DNA of 64,000 bases from positions 124,001-188,000 of the forward strand of contig SZOX01000012.1 in NCBI GenBank assembly GCA_030263385.1, read 5' to 3'. A model generated the notes under the pieces. It was not told where the DNA came from. It did not search any database and saw only the letters and a list, made by a program, of their open reading frames with translations. The DNA comes from Zeimonas sp003577305 (GTDB taxonomy: Bacteria; Pseudomonadota; Gammaproteobacteria; Burkholderiales; Burkholderiaceae_E). Both the position numbers and the translations under genes were made by a program. Shown here piece after piece: positions 35,741 to 44,391 of the stretch; position 1 is the stretch's first letter; the number at the start of each line of letters is the position of its first letter.

Positions 35741-36244
35741 TCAGAACTCGATGTCGGCGCGGATCGCCTCGATGCCCGCACGCGCGCAGGCCTCGTCGGC
35801 GGTGCCTCCGGGGGCGCCGGATACGCCGATGCCGGCCACGGTGGAGCCCGCGGCCTCGATCGGCAGACCGCCGCCCAGCGCGGCCACGCGCGGAATGTCG
35901 CGGATCGCACTCATCGGCTTGCCGGCCTGCGTCTCGGCGGCCAGTTCGGCCGTGGAGATGCGAAAGGACGCTGCGGTCCAGGCCTTGTTGGCGGCCACCT
36001 CGACCGTGTGCGCACCGGCGAAACGATCGCGCAAGTAGACCTGCAGCACGCCGCTGCGATCGCTCACCGCGACGCCGACCTGGTAGCCGCCCTTGCGGCA
36101 GGCCTCGAGCGCCGCCTGCGCCGCCTTCAGCGCAACCTCGACGGTGAGGCTCTTCGTGGTGAAGGTGGATTCGGCCATGGCAGCAGGCGCACCGAGCGAC
36201 AGCAGCGCGACCAGTGCGGCGCTGCGGAATCCGGAGAGGGTCAT
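35741..36244 (-). CDS. secreted GlcG/HbpS-family (heme-binding-like) protein
   Basis: 167 residues from ATG 36244, which carries GGAGGA upstream and overlaps the preceding stop (ATGA). A signal peptide (1-25, ending AAMA) precedes a GlcG/HbpS domain: LKAAQAALEACRKGGYQVGVAVSDRSGVLQVYLRDRFAGAH, then KAWTAASF, and a C-terminal glycine-rich GIGVSGAPGGTADEACARAGI. Family members bind heme or cobalamin-like ligands. They are common in or beside sox operons, where their task is unclear. It is secreted here, unlike many cytoplasmic GlcG proteins. Confidence 0.85.
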   Translation of the reverse strand: MTLSGFRSAALVALLSLGAPAAMAESTFTTKSLTVEVALKAAQAALEACRKGGYQVGVAVSDRSGVLQVYLRDRFAGAHTVEVAANKAWTAASFRISTAELAAETQAGKPMSAIRDIPRVAALGGGLPIEAAGSTVAGIGVSGAPGGTADEACARAGIEAIRADIEF

Positions 36245-36816
36245 GATGTCCTCCAGCGTGCGAGTTCCTCGATGTCTTCGGGAAACATCTCGCCGATCTC
36301 GATCTGCCTGAGCCTGGCGTCGCGGCCGATCACCCAGACGATCGGCAGTCCCTTGGGGCGCCCGATGGCCGCCTGCCACTGCGCATCGAACATCGCGGCG
36401 TGAAACGCGTAACCGTGCTCGCGCATGTACTGCTGCGCGTCCTCTGGCCTGCGGTCTATCGACAGCCCCAGCACCTCGAGTCCCGATCCGGCGTGCGCGC
36501 GGTGCAGTTGGTCGAGGTGCGGATTCTGCCGCTTGCAGAACGGGCACCAGGTCGCCCACAGTTCGATCACCAGCACCTTGTCGCGCCAGTACGCGGGCGG
36601 CAACTCGCGGCCGTCGAGCAACCGGGCGGCCGGCAACTCGATCCTGGCGCCGATCGCGGGTGGATCGGTGCGGGCAGCCCCGCGCGGCGCCGCTCCCGGC
36701 GCGGCACCCGACTGCGCGAGCACCGGGGCCGACAGGCCAGCCAACGCAAACCCGGCGGCGCGCCGCAACAGGCGGCGCCGACCCCGGACGGATGACGACT
36801 CGAACGCGTGCGACAT
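36241..36816 (-). CDS. TlpA-like periplasmic thioredoxin in sox operon
   Basis: 191 residues with a twin-arginine-like basic N-terminus (RGRRRLLRRAAGFALAGLS), then a thioredoxin fold with active site WATWCPFC (Cys91, Cys94) and a cis-proline near KGLPIVWVI. It is an AhpC/TSA-Redoxin-type TlpA protein. In sox operons, such proteins (SoxS/SoxW-like) keep SoxY or cytochrome cysteines reduced; that role is inferred. It overlaps the GlcG-like gene by four bases and lies 44 bases after soxB. Confidence 0.85.
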   Translation of the reverse strand: MSHAFESSSVRGRRRLLRRAAGFALAGLSAPVLAQSGAAPGAAPRGAARTDPPAIGARIELPAARLLDGRELPPAYWRDKVLVIELWATWCPFCKRQNPHLDQLHRAHAGSGLEVLGLSIDRRPEDAQQYMREHGYAFHAAMFDAQWQAAIGRPKGLPIVWVIGRDARLRQIEIGEMFPEDIEELARWRTS

Positions 36817-36860
36817 GCGATCCCCGGATCTCGTGCGGGTGGTGGACAGCAGCGATTGTC

Positions 36861-38561
36861 TCAGCCGATGCCGGGATTGTCTTTCATTCCGATCAAACGC
36901 GGCAGGTTGAGCCTGCGCGGCGTCACGGTGCCCCTGCCCGTCAGCCAGCGCTCCACCAGTTCCCAGACCGGCTCGCCGCCGGCACCCTCGGCCACCGGCG
37001 CCCAGCCGGCGACCCGGTAGCTGCGCTTCGCGTCGATCGGCTTGCCGTCGAGCCGCATGTCGGAGATCCGGCTGCCCATCGGGGCATTCGGGTCACAGGC
37101 ATAGGTGAGCCCGCCCACGCGTACCATGTCGCCGCCCTGCTGGTAGTAGGGATCGGGATTGAACAGGTTGTCGGCAACGTCCTCGAGGATCGTCTTGATC
37201 ATCTCGCCGGAGAAGTCGTTCACCGTGGTGAACGGGTAGGTGATCGCGGTCTGGTCCATCAGGTGCTCGCGCGTGATCGTCTGCCCTGGCAGCAGCGTGG
37301 TGCCCCAGCGAAAACCCGGCGAGAACGCGATCTGCGCACCCTTGACCTCCATCAGTGCGTCGAGGATCAGCTGATCGAAGGTGCCGTTGAAGTTGCCGCG
37401 CCGGTACAGCAGCGCCTCGGTGACCGCCAGCGGTTGCTCGAGCCGCGCGCGATGCGGCGCCCGCACCCGCTCGATCAGCGCCTGCATCGCCGGATCGGCC
37501 GGCAGCAGGTTCGCGAACACCGGAAGCAGGCGATAGCGGAAACCGTCGACCTTGCCGCCGCGCACGTCGAAATCGAGCACGCCGAGGAACTTGCCGTTCG
37601 AGCCCGCGTTGGTCACCAGCGTGACGCCGCCCGCATTGCGGATCGGCACCGGCTGGGGCACGCCGTCGTGCGTGTGGCCGCCGAGGATCGCGTCGATGCC
37701 GGCGACCCGCGTGGCCAGCTTCAGGTCGACGTCCATGCCATTGTGCGAAAGCAGCACCACCACCTGCGCGCCCCTGGCGCGCACTTCATCGACGATCTTC
37801 TGCAGCCGCTCGTCCTGGATGCCGAAGCTCCAGTCGGGGACCAGGTGGCGCGGATTGGCGATCGGCGTGTAGGGAAACGCCTGGCCGATGATCGCCACCG
37901 GCACGCCGTTGATTTCGCGCACCGTGTGCGAAGCGAACACCGGGTCTTCGAAATCGGTCGTGCGCACGTTCTGCGCGACGAAGTCGACGCGGCCCCGGAG
38001 GTCCTTCGCGACGATTTCCTCGACCCGTTTCGCGCCCAGCGTGAACTCCCAGTGGCCGGTCATCACGTCGACGCCGAGCAGCTTGCACGCGTCGACCATG
38101 TCCTGGCCCTTCGACCACAACGCGGTGGCCGAGCCCTGCCAGGTGTCGCCACCGTCGAGCAGCAACGCGCCGGGACGCGAAGCCTTCAACTGCCTGACGA
38201 GGGTGGCCAGGTGCGCGAAGCCGCCAACCTTGCCGTAGGTGCGCGCGGCCGCTTCGAAGTCGAGGAAGGTGAACGCGTGCGCCTCGGGCGTTCCCGGCTG
38301 CACGCCGAATGCCTTCAGCAGGTGCTCGCCAACCAGGTGGGGCGGCCGTCCGCGGGCCCCGGCAACGCCGAGGTTCACGCTCGGCTCGCGGAAGTAGATC
38401 GGCAACAGCTGCGCGTGGCAGTCGGTGAAGTGCAGCAGGCTCACGTTGCCGAAGCGCGGCACCTCGTACATGGTGGCGGCGCCGCTCGACGCGTACGCCT
38501 GCAGCGGCAAGCCGGCGGCCGAGGCGGTCGCGAGAACCTGCAGGAACTCCCTTCGATCCAT
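36861..38561 (-). CDS. soxB: SoxB thiosulfohydrolase
   Basis: 566 residues from ATG 38561 (DRREFLQVLATASAAGLPL, a Tat-like signal). SoxB is a dimanganese hydrolase that releases sulfate from cysteine-S-thiosulfonate on SoxY. Metal-site motifs of the calcineurin/5'-nucleotidase fold are visible: LLHFTDCHAQLLP, LLDGGDTWQGSATALWSKGQDM, the SoxB-specific GHWEFTLG replacing GNHE, LLSHNGMDVDLK and GGHTHDG. The C-terminal nucleotidase domain includes FSPGFRWGTTLLPG and ITYPFTTVNDFSGE. It is the fifth gene in the order soxY-soxZ-dsrE-soxA-soxX-soxB. Confidence 0.96.
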   Translation of the reverse strand: MDRREFLQVLATASAAGLPLQAYASSGAATMYEVPRFGNVSLLHFTDCHAQLLPIYFREPSVNLGVAGARGRPPHLVGEHLLKAFGVQPGTPEAHAFTFLDFEAAARTYGKVGGFAHLATLVRQLKASRPGALLLDGGDTWQGSATALWSKGQDMVDACKLLGVDVMTGHWEFTLGAKRVEEIVAKDLRGRVDFVAQNVRTTDFEDPVFASHTVREINGVPVAIIGQAFPYTPIANPRHLVPDWSFGIQDERLQKIVDEVRARGAQVVVLLSHNGMDVDLKLATRVAGIDAILGGHTHDGVPQPVPIRNAGGVTLVTNAGSNGKFLGVLDFDVRGGKVDGFRYRLLPVFANLLPADPAMQALIERVRAPHRARLEQPLAVTEALLYRRGNFNGTFDQLILDALMEVKGAQIAFSPGFRWGTTLLPGQTITREHLMDQTAITYPFTTVNDFSGEMIKTILEDVADNLFNPDPYYQQGGDMVRVGGLTYACDPNAPMGSRISDMRLDGKPIDAKRSYRVAGWAPVAEGAGGEPVWELVERWLTGRGTVTPRRLNLPRLIGMKDNPGIG

Positions 38562-38643
38562 CACCGTCCGACCCGCGTGAAGTGCCCGTCCGGAACGCGG
38601 ACGAAACAAGGGCCGCGCGCAGGCGGCCCGCCGAACGAACCGC

Positions 38644-39261
38644 TCACTTGTTGACGGGCGACTCCGGATCGGTCAGGTAGGCGACCAGGTCCTTGATCTG
38701 CTGCTCGGTGAGCGTGCCCGAAGTGCCGAAGCGCGGCATCGCCGAGCACGGCGCGAATGCCTTCGAATTGTAGATGCGCTCATAGGCGTACTTCTGCACC
38801 TCGGCGGTGTAGCCGCGCAGCTTGCCGAACCGGCGCAGGCTCGGGCCCATCGTGCCGAACGAGGTCTGCTGCGGTGCGAGTTCATGGCAGTTGTAGCAGC
38901 TGCCCCCACTCGGCGTTCCCGGCTTGTCGCTCCAGCTCATGCCGCGGCCGCTCTCGGCAAGCGCCGCGCCGCGCTTCCAGTCGCCGGAGAGAACGCCGTC
39001 GGCCGGCAGCCTGATCGTCGCCCTCTGCTGCGCTTCCAGGCGCTCGAGCACGTCCTCCGGGGGATGATCGCGATACCGGGTGCAGGCAAGCTGCAGTTCG
39101 TCCTGCTTCAACCGATCCATCGTGGCGATGCCGCGCGCGTGGAAGTCGCGCTGGATCGTCGCGGTGGCCTTCGCGTCGTAGGCTGCGCGGTCAGCGGTGG
39201 TTGCGCAGCCCCCGGCAATGGCTGCGGCGAGGATGCCCGACCACATGATTGCTCGTTTCAT
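38644..39261 (-). CDS. soxX: SoxX monoheme cytochrome c subunit
   Basis: 205 residues. The N-terminal hydrophobic segment ends in GGC (Cys19), which could be a lipobox. An unusual helical stretch (about 25-85) precedes the heme domain with CYNCH at 122-126 and the distal methionine region CSAMPRFGTSGTLTEQQIKDLVAYLTDPESPVNK typical of SoxX. The protein pairs with SoxA to form SoxAX, which links thiosulfate to SoxY. At 205 residues it is of the longer SoxX type. It lies 25 bases after soxA. Confidence 0.94.
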   Translation of the reverse strand: MKRAIMWSGILAAAIAGGCATTADRAAYDAKATATIQRDFHARGIATMDRLKQDELQLACTRYRDHPPEDVLERLEAQQRATIRLPADGVLSGDWKRGAALAESGRGMSWSDKPGTPSGGSCYNCHELAPQQTSFGTMGPSLRRFGKLRGYTAEVQKYAYERIYNSKAFAPCSAMPRFGTSGTLTEQQIKDLVAYLTDPESPVNK

Positions 39262-39286
39262 CGTCTGTCTCCTGGTCGCACCGCGT

Positions 39287-40126
39287 TCAGCGCTTGATTC
39301 CCGGTCCCCGATAGGTCGATCCGTTCGCGTTCACGCCCATGTAGGCGAGCAGCGCGGTCACGGTGTCCGACAGGTAACCCGGCTCGGGGAAGCGCTGCTG
39401 TCGGAAGCAGTCGTTCATGCGCCACTGCAGCGTGTGCATCAGGCCACCGGTCATCCGGTATCCGGGCCAGCCGATGAAGCCGCGGTCGGCAGTGCCGGGC
39501 TTGGTGAAGTTGGGCAGGTTCTGGGTGCGGATGCGCTTGCCGTCCTCGCCGTGGCAGCTGGCGCAGGACAGATCCCAGGGGCCGGCGCGGTGAAAGAAGA
39601 TCGCCTCGCCGAGCGCGAAGGTTTCACGCTCCTCCGGATGCGACTGGGGCACCGCGATCTTCATGCCACGCGAATGCCCTGCCACGTAGGTGACGAGCGA
39701 CACCAGGTCGGGCGTCCGCTTCGCGTTGCTGAACGGCTGCTTCGCCAGGTCTTCGGGCTTGAACCCCTGCAGCGTGACCATGCAGTGCGCGATCCGCCGT
39801 TCGATGTCCATCACCTTGCCGACGTCCGGGTAGTAGCGCGGCGTCTGCACGTAGGCGCCCTCGAGCACTCCCGGCCCCAGGCCGAGGTCGCATTGCTCGA
39901 GCGAGGCGTTCTTCGGTCCGCGTCTGGCCTTCCACAACTCCTCGCCCTTGGCCTCGAAGAGCTCGGCAGTGTTGGCCTCCTCCATGACCCGCCGGAATTT
40001 CTCGAACTGCTCTGCGGTGATGTCGCGCTCCTGGGCAGGTGCCGCGCCGGCGGCCAGCGCCAGCGAGCCTGCGAGCACGGCGCCGGCCATCGCCGGGCCA
40101 GGCCTCCACTTCCGCCATTGCTTCAT
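39287..40126 (-). CDS. soxA: SoxA cytochrome c subunit, single CXXCH
   Basis: 279 residues with a signal peptide (about 13-32). Only one heme motif is present, CASCH at 188-192; the N-terminal half has Cys79 and Cys115 where diheme SoxA proteins carry a first heme, probably a disulfide. The active-site cysteine ligand is expected at Cys240 in MNDCFRQQRFPEPG. SoxAX catalyses oxidative coupling of thiosulfate to the SoxY cysteine. The gene follows the DsrE-like gene by 91 bases and precedes soxX by 25. Confidence 0.95.
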   Translation of the reverse strand: MKQWRKWRPGPAMAGAVLAGSLALAAGAAPAQERDITAEQFEKFRRVMEEANTAELFEAKGEELWKARRGPKNASLEQCDLGLGPGVLEGAYVQTPRYYPDVGKVMDIERRIAHCMVTLQGFKPEDLAKQPFSNAKRTPDLVSLVTYVAGHSRGMKIAVPQSHPEERETFALGEAIFFHRAGPWDLSCASCHGEDGKRIRTQNLPNFTKPGTADRGFIGWPGYRMTGGLMHTLQWRMNDCFRQQRFPEPGYLSDTVTALLAYMGVNANGSTYRGPGIKR

Positions 40127-40217
40127 CTCGTGTCTCCGTCGTTTCGTTGCTTTGAGTGACTGCGCAGGCGGCCGGGTCGGGCGGCACCGATGCGGTACTG
40201 CTCCGGCCCCGCCGGCG

Positions 40218-40664
40218 TCAGGGCTTCAGGTAGACAAAGTGCTCCCGGGCCTGCAACCTGGCGATCTCGGCGACGCCCGATGGAACGATCTTCGCTTCCA
40301 TCACGACCCTGTCTTTCGGGATGTTCCGGCCCACGAGCGTGTTGTCGCAGACCCGAAACTCGACGCCGCGCCCGGCAAGCTCGGCGACCGCCGCCGAGAA
40401 CTCCTGTCCCTGTTCGTTCTTCGCGCCTTCGAGAAGGAAATCGATGCCCTTGCCATGCGTGACGACGACGATCTTCGTCGACGGTTCCGCATTCAGGTGA
40501 TTGCGGATGTTGACGATCGCGCGCTGGGCCTGCCCGAGGCCCTCGCTCAGGTGGTAGACGACCGGGATCGGCTCGGCGGCCCCGGCCACCGCGACGCAGC
40601 CGACGAGCAACACCGCGGCCGCCGCGCTGCGAAGCCGGCTCGCCGCACGAGTGAAATCGGCCAT
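40218..40664 (-). CDS. exported DsrE/F-like protein within sox operon
   Basis: 148 residues. The N-terminus is a signal sequence (about 7-29) with a possible lipobox LVGC at Cys23. The remainder is a DsrE-like alpha/beta domain: VVYHLSEGLGQAQRAIVNIRNHL, then KIVVVTHGKGIDFLLE and FRVCDNTLVGR, with one conserved cysteine. DsrE-type proteins bind or carry sulfur on cysteine. Such a gene between soxZ and soxA is seen in several betaproteobacterial sox clusters. A periplasmic sulfur-handling role is inferred. Confidence 0.85.
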   Translation of the reverse strand: MADFTRAASRLRSAAAAVLLVGCVAVAGAAEPIPVVYHLSEGLGQAQRAIVNIRNHLNAEPSTKIVVVTHGKGIDFLLEGAKNEQGQEFSAAVAELAGRGVEFRVCDNTLVGRNIPKDRVVMEAKIVPSGVAEIARLQAREHFVYLKP

Positions 40665-40742
40665 GCCCTGCTCTCCTCCTCCTGATGGCTGCCGGGGGAA
40701 TGCGCCGTTGCGCGCGCCCCACAGGCTCGCGCGCCGGCGGCC

Positions 40743-41057
40743 TCAGCCGGCGACCGTCGCCTCGTCGGTGCGTTTGTCGCCCTTGTTGTCGACCCAGCTC
40801 ACGCCGATCTTGTCGCCGGCTTTCGCGCCCTTCACGCGAAACTGCAGGTAGGGATTCTTCGAGACGGCCGGACCCCAGTGCACCTTGAGCACCGGCTTGC
40901 CGTTCAGCGTCGCTGTCACTTCGGTGATGTGCCAGGCGGGGATGACCTTGCCGGAGGCGTCCTTGCGCTGTCCGGTCTCCATTTCGTGCGCCATCAGCAC
41001 GCGCACGTCGGCCCCGCCGTCCTTGACGGTGGCGCGAATCTTCATCGGGTCTGCCAT
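40743..41057 (-). CDS. soxZ: SoxZ sulfur-carrier partner
   Basis: 104 residues from ATG 41057 (MADPMKIRATVKDGGADVRVLM), followed by HEMETGQRKDASGKVIPAWHI and a beta-sandwich ending in ISVSW-like KIGVSWVDNKGDKRTDEATV. It has no signal peptide, as is normal for SoxZ, which is exported in complex with Tat-targeted SoxY. SoxYZ carries the thiosulfate sulfur through the cycle. It lies 32 bases after soxY. Confidence 0.95.
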   Translation of the reverse strand: MADPMKIRATVKDGGADVRVLMAHEMETGQRKDASGKVIPAWHITEVTATLNGKPVLKVHWGPAVSKNPYLQFRVKGAKAGDKIGVSWVDNKGDKRTDEATVAG

Positions 41058-41089
41058 CGATCGTCTCCAGATACGTCGCGTCGGGCGGC

Positions 41090-41560
41090 TCAGCCGCCGC
41101 AGCCGCCCAGCGTGACCTTCACCTCTTTCCTGGCCAGGTAGAACCTGCCATCGGCCTTGACGAGCGCGACCACGTCGGAGGTCTGGCCCATCTTGATGCG
41201 CATGCTCACCTCGGGATCGGCACCCTCGAGCAACTCGTAGGCGCCGGCCAGCGCGTTCGGATTCTTCTCGACCAGCAGGGCCATCATCTGCGTCTTCGGC
41301 AGCGAGCTCCTGATCGCCACCGGCACCACCGCGCCGTTTTCGGCGATGTCGGGCGCGACGATCACGACATCCTTCGACTCGGCGGCGCCTTCGGCGCCCA
41401 GCGCCTTGAGCGTCGCGGCCACGCCGGACGTCTTGAACGCGCCCGGGTCGAATGCCTGCGCAGCGGCCGAACCGGGGCGCAGCAGGCTGATCGCGGCCAG
41501 TGCGCCATACAGACCCGCGCCGCCGGCAAGCTGCAGCGTGGTACGTCGTGAGGGATTCAT
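41090..41560 (-). CDS. soxY: SoxY sulfur-carrier protein
   Basis: 156 residues from ATG 41560, preceded by AAGGAGA. The N-terminus SRRTTLQLAGGAGLYGALAAIS is a Tat signal. The C-terminal swinging arm ends GGCGG, with Cys154 being the residue that binds sulfur intermediates. The central domain is typical (VVIVAPDIAENGAVVPVAIRSSLP). The frame is open further upstream but without support. It is the first gene of the sox operon, which therefore starts from the divergent region 41561-41766. Confidence 0.96.
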   Translation of the reverse strand: MNPSRRTTLQLAGGAGLYGALAAISLLRPGSAAAQAFDPGAFKTSGVAATLKALGAEGAAESKDVVIVAPDIAENGAVVPVAIRSSLPKTQMMALLVEKNPNALAGAYELLEGADPEVSMRIKMGQTSDVVALVKADGRFYLARKEVKVTLGGCGG

Positions 41561-41657
41561 GCTCGGATCTCCTTCGAATGCAATGCACCGCCCTGCGGCA
41601 GGGAAACGCGGTCGGTGGACGATAGCAAAATTGTCGGGCAACGCCACCCCCCGCATC

Positions 41658-41672
41658 GGGTAGGGATTACCC
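41658..41672. promoter_or_regulatory. inverted repeat GGGTA-N5-TACCC in soxY divergent region
   Basis: A perfect 5-bp inverted repeat lies in the 206-base region between soxY and the divergent thioredoxin-fold gene, about 100 bases upstream of both starts. It could be an operator for sox control, but no SoxR-type regulator gene is in the window and the repeat is short. Clear sigma70 hexamers are not seen in the region. Confidence 0.3.
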
Positions 41673-41766
41673 AGACCGGGCCTGCGATGCGGCCGCGATG
41701 CTCCCCGGCGTCGCCGGGTGCGGCAAACGATGGTAACGTCTGGTGCGAGTGAACGGTCCCTGGTCC

Positions 41767-42297
41767 ATGAACGCACTGCAACTGGCCGCTGCCTCGCTGC
41801 TGGCCGCCTTCGTCTCGATGCACCCGGGCGCGCAAGCGGCGCCGGCGGGCGCGCCGCACGGCATCGAGCGCCCCGCCTCGCACGATGCGCTGCTGCGCGA
41901 CGCCGCGCGCGACGGCATCGTGATCGTCGCGCTGTTCTCGTTGCCCGGCTGCCCGTATTGCGAAGCGGTCCGCCGCGAGCAACTGCGCCATCTGGCCGCT
42001 GGCCAGGCGGCGCAACGCCTGCGCGTGGTGGAGTACGACCTCAGCGACCGCACCCCGTTCGCCGACACCGCGGCGCGCGCACCCGACCCGGCCCGCGCGG
42101 CCGATGCCGGGCGGCCCCGCACGCCGGCCGCGCTCGCCGCCTCGCTCGAAGTCCGCGTAGCCCCCACCGTTGCCTTCATCGGACCCGACGGCAGGGAGAT
42201 CGCCGGGCGGCTCGTCGGTTATTCGTCGCCCGACTTCTACGGCGCCTACCTCGAGCAGCGCATCGCGCAGGCGCGCAACCGGATCGGCGCGCGTTGA
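41767..42297 (+). CDS. exported thioredoxin-fold protein divergent from sox operon (SoxW-like)
   Basis: 176 residues from ATG 41767. A signal peptide (about 1-25) leads to a thioredoxin-like domain with FSLPGCPYC (Cys62, Cys65) and a conserved SLEVRVAPTVAFIGPDG, holding the cis-proline after Val-Ala. The position opposite soxY suggests that it is a SoxW/SoxS-type thiol reductase for sox proteins, with the TlpA-like protein a second one. A GTG at 41743 in frame would lengthen the N-terminus. The 3' end faces the DUF2863 gene, with a 48-base gap containing short GC-rich hairpins without a T-tract. Confidence 0.78.
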   Translation: MNALQLAAASLLAAFVSMHPGAQAAPAGAPHGIERPASHDALLRDAARDGIVIVALFSLPGCPYCEAVRREQLRHLAAGQAAQRLRVVEYDLSDRTPFADTAARAPDPARAADAGRPRTPAALAASLEVRVAPTVAFIGPDGREIAGRLVGYSSPDFYGAYLEQRIAQARNRIGAR

Positions 42298-42345
42298 AGA
42301 GCCGCGCGCCGCGGGCCGGCGAACCGGCCGCTGCGCGACGGCCGG

Positions 42346-43548
42346 TCAGTGAAAATGCGTGGACTCGGGCTCGACATCGCCGGGCATCTCGGCGTGCACG
42401 ATCTCGCCCTTGCCATTGGGGTACAGGGGCATTCCGCAGTCTTCGCAGAACTCCGGCTCGGTCAGTTCCGGCCACGCGCGCACTTCGCTGACGCCCACTT
42501 CGCGCAGCACCTCGCGGATCTGCTCCATTGGCGAGGGTTCGTCCTGCTCGCTCTCGGCGCCCAGCAGCGGCCAGACGACGCCGTGCGCCACCTCGTCGCT
42601 GTCGCGGATGCTCATGCCGATGCGGTATTCGTCGGGCCGCTCGTGACCGAACGCGGCAATCGTCGCAGTGATCTCGTCGGCCTCGATGTCGAGCGCATGC
42701 GTGAGGAAGTGCACCGCGGCGCGGATCGAATACGGGCGCACGCGCCGGTCGGACTCGCGCAGGTTGATGTGATAGGCGTCGGGCAGCAGGCACTCGAAAC
42801 CGCAGCCCTGCAGCAGCGGCTCGATGTTCGGTCGCGCCTGCGCGATCCACTGCTCGAGGCAGGCAACGCGGCTGGCGTGCTCGCCCGACTCGGATTCCTG
42901 CCAGCGAAACAGCGGCTTGCCCGCCGGTGCTGCGACCACTCCGAGCAGGAAACGGGTGTCGGCGAGCATGTCGGCGGTCTCGGGCAGCGCCTTCAGGTCG
43001 AGCTTCGGCCCCTGGCCCGACACCGCCGCCTGCGCCAGGCGCCGGGTGAGCCGGCGCAATTCGCCGAAGTCGCGCGGCAACTGGTCGATGCTGTAGAGAT
43101 AGGGAAGCAGCCTGAAGCGGGCGGCACCGGCCAGCGTGTGCGCCTGCCAGTGCGCCGACAGGGTCTGCGCAACCTCGACAGGAATCGGCCCCGAAGGAAT
43201 GCGAAAGCGCGTCCAGACGACCAGCGGTGCGGCCACGAGCAGCGCATCCCAGCGCTCGCCGTCGAGCTCGACCGGAACGGTTTCGGACGACTCCTCGACC
43301 GCCTCGATCAGCACGCCGTAGGCCTCGCCGTCGGTCTGGTCGAGGCGGTCGAGCGCGTCGTAGACCGACTGGACATGGCCGCTGTCGAGCAGGCGGTCGA
43401 CGCGCGTGGACAATTGCGCCTCCCAGAAGCGGTCTTCCAGCCTGCTTCCGGAATTGGCCAGGCCGAGCGCCGACGAGACCAGCTTTTCGGCATCCGGCGC
43501 CAGGTGGCTCTTGCGCTCGCGCGCACGAGCGTGACGGTGTTCTTTCAT
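42346..43548 (-). CDS. DUF2863 family protein
   Basis: 400 residues, cytoplasmic by composition. The family is found mainly in Betaproteobacteria and has no known function. Visible features are a basic N-terminus, an acidic mid-region (PVELDGERWDALLVAAPLVVWTRFRIPSG), a segment rich in conserved hydrophobics (GFECLLPDAYHINLRESDRRVRPY), and a C-terminal CEDCGMPLYPNGKGE that looks like half of a zinc knuckle, ending in HFH. It lies downstream of dnaQ on the same strand, 87 bases away, in a gap with no recognisable element. Confidence 0.78.
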   Translation of the reverse strand: MKEHRHARARERKSHLAPDAEKLVSSALGLANSGSRLEDRFWEAQLSTRVDRLLDSGHVQSVYDALDRLDQTDGEAYGVLIEAVEESSETVPVELDGERWDALLVAAPLVVWTRFRIPSGPIPVEVAQTLSAHWQAHTLAGAARFRLLPYLYSIDQLPRDFGELRRLTRRLAQAAVSGQGPKLDLKALPETADMLADTRFLLGVVAAPAGKPLFRWQESESGEHASRVACLEQWIAQARPNIEPLLQGCGFECLLPDAYHINLRESDRRVRPYSIRAAVHFLTHALDIEADEITATIAAFGHERPDEYRIGMSIRDSDEVAHGVVWPLLGAESEQDEPSPMEQIREVLREVGVSEVRAWPELTEPEFCEDCGMPLYPNGKGEIVHAEMPGDVEPESTHFH

Positions 43549-43635
43549 GCTGTCCTTCGCGGTCGAACACGAAGTGTAGACGAAATGCCCGCGGCGACCC
43601 CGTGTGCCCCCACCTTCACCGGCACCGGAGCTCCG

Positions 43636-44391
43636 TCACCCGCGCCGTGCTCCGTCGTGGTCCGCAGCGGGATCGGCCGGCCCCGCCTCCAGCCGTGTCC
43701 AGAGCGCCGGCCCCTTCGCGTCGCGGCCGATTGCCTCCAGCGTGGCGGTGTGCTCGGCCAGTTCCGCGGCACGCGCCGCGAGCACGCGCAGTCCGCGCGG
43801 CGGCCACTGCCCACCCGACAGCGCGTCGGCCGCCGCGACGTCGCTGCCGATCGCGATCTCGAGGCTGTCCTGCCCGCGCGTCATCGCCAGGTAGACGTCG
43901 GCCAGCAGTTCGGCGTCGAGCAGCGCTCCGTGCAGCTTGCGGTGCGCATTCGAGATCGCATAGCGCTCGCACAGCGCGTCGAGCGAATTGCGCTTGCCGG
44001 GGTGCAACTCGCGCGCCATCGCCAGCGTGTCCACGACGCCCGCCACCCAGGTGACGAACGGCCGGCGTTGCAGCCGCTCGAGCTCGGCGTCGAGAAAACC
44101 CAGGTCGAACGGAGCGTTGTGGATCAGCACTTCGGCTCCGGCGAGAAAGTCGAGCACACGGTCGGCGACCTCGCCGAAGCGCGGCTCCGATTGCAGGCGT
44201 TCGAGCGTCAGGCCGTGCACCGCCAGCGCCCCGGCGTCGATCTCGCGCTCCGGATTCAGGTAGAGGTGCAGCGAACGGCCGGTGAGCCGGCGATCGGCGA
44301 TCTCGATGCAGCCGATCTCGACGATGCGATGACCGTCCTCGGCCGACAGGCCGGTGGTTTCGGTGTCGAGCACGACCTGCCGCACGCTCAC
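43636..44391 (-). CDS. dnaQ: DNA polymerase III epsilon subunit (3'-5' proofreading exonuclease)
   Basis: 251 residues from GTG 44391. The exonuclease motifs are present: Exo I VLDTETTGLSAEDGHRIVEIG, Exo II HNAPFDLGFLDAEL, and Exo III HGALLDAELLADVYL with the catalytic His and Asp. A C-terminal tail of about 70 residues should bind the polymerase alpha subunit. Its GTG overlaps the stop of the RND efflux transporter (GTGA at 44388-44391), so it is translationally coupled to that gene. No other good start is nearby. This is the replicative proofreader by motif and length. Confidence 0.95.
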   Translation of the reverse strand: MSVRQVVLDTETTGLSAEDGHRIVEIGCIEIADRRLTGRSLHLYLNPEREIDAGALAVHGLTLERLQSEPRFGEVADRVLDFLAGAEVLIHNAPFDLGFLDAELERLQRRPFVTWVAGVVDTLAMARELHPGKRNSLDALCERYAISNAHRKLHGALLDAELLADVYLAMTRGQDSLEIAIGSDVAAADALSGGQWPPRGLRVLAARAAELAEHTATLEAIGRDAKGPALWTRLEAGPADPAADHDGARRG

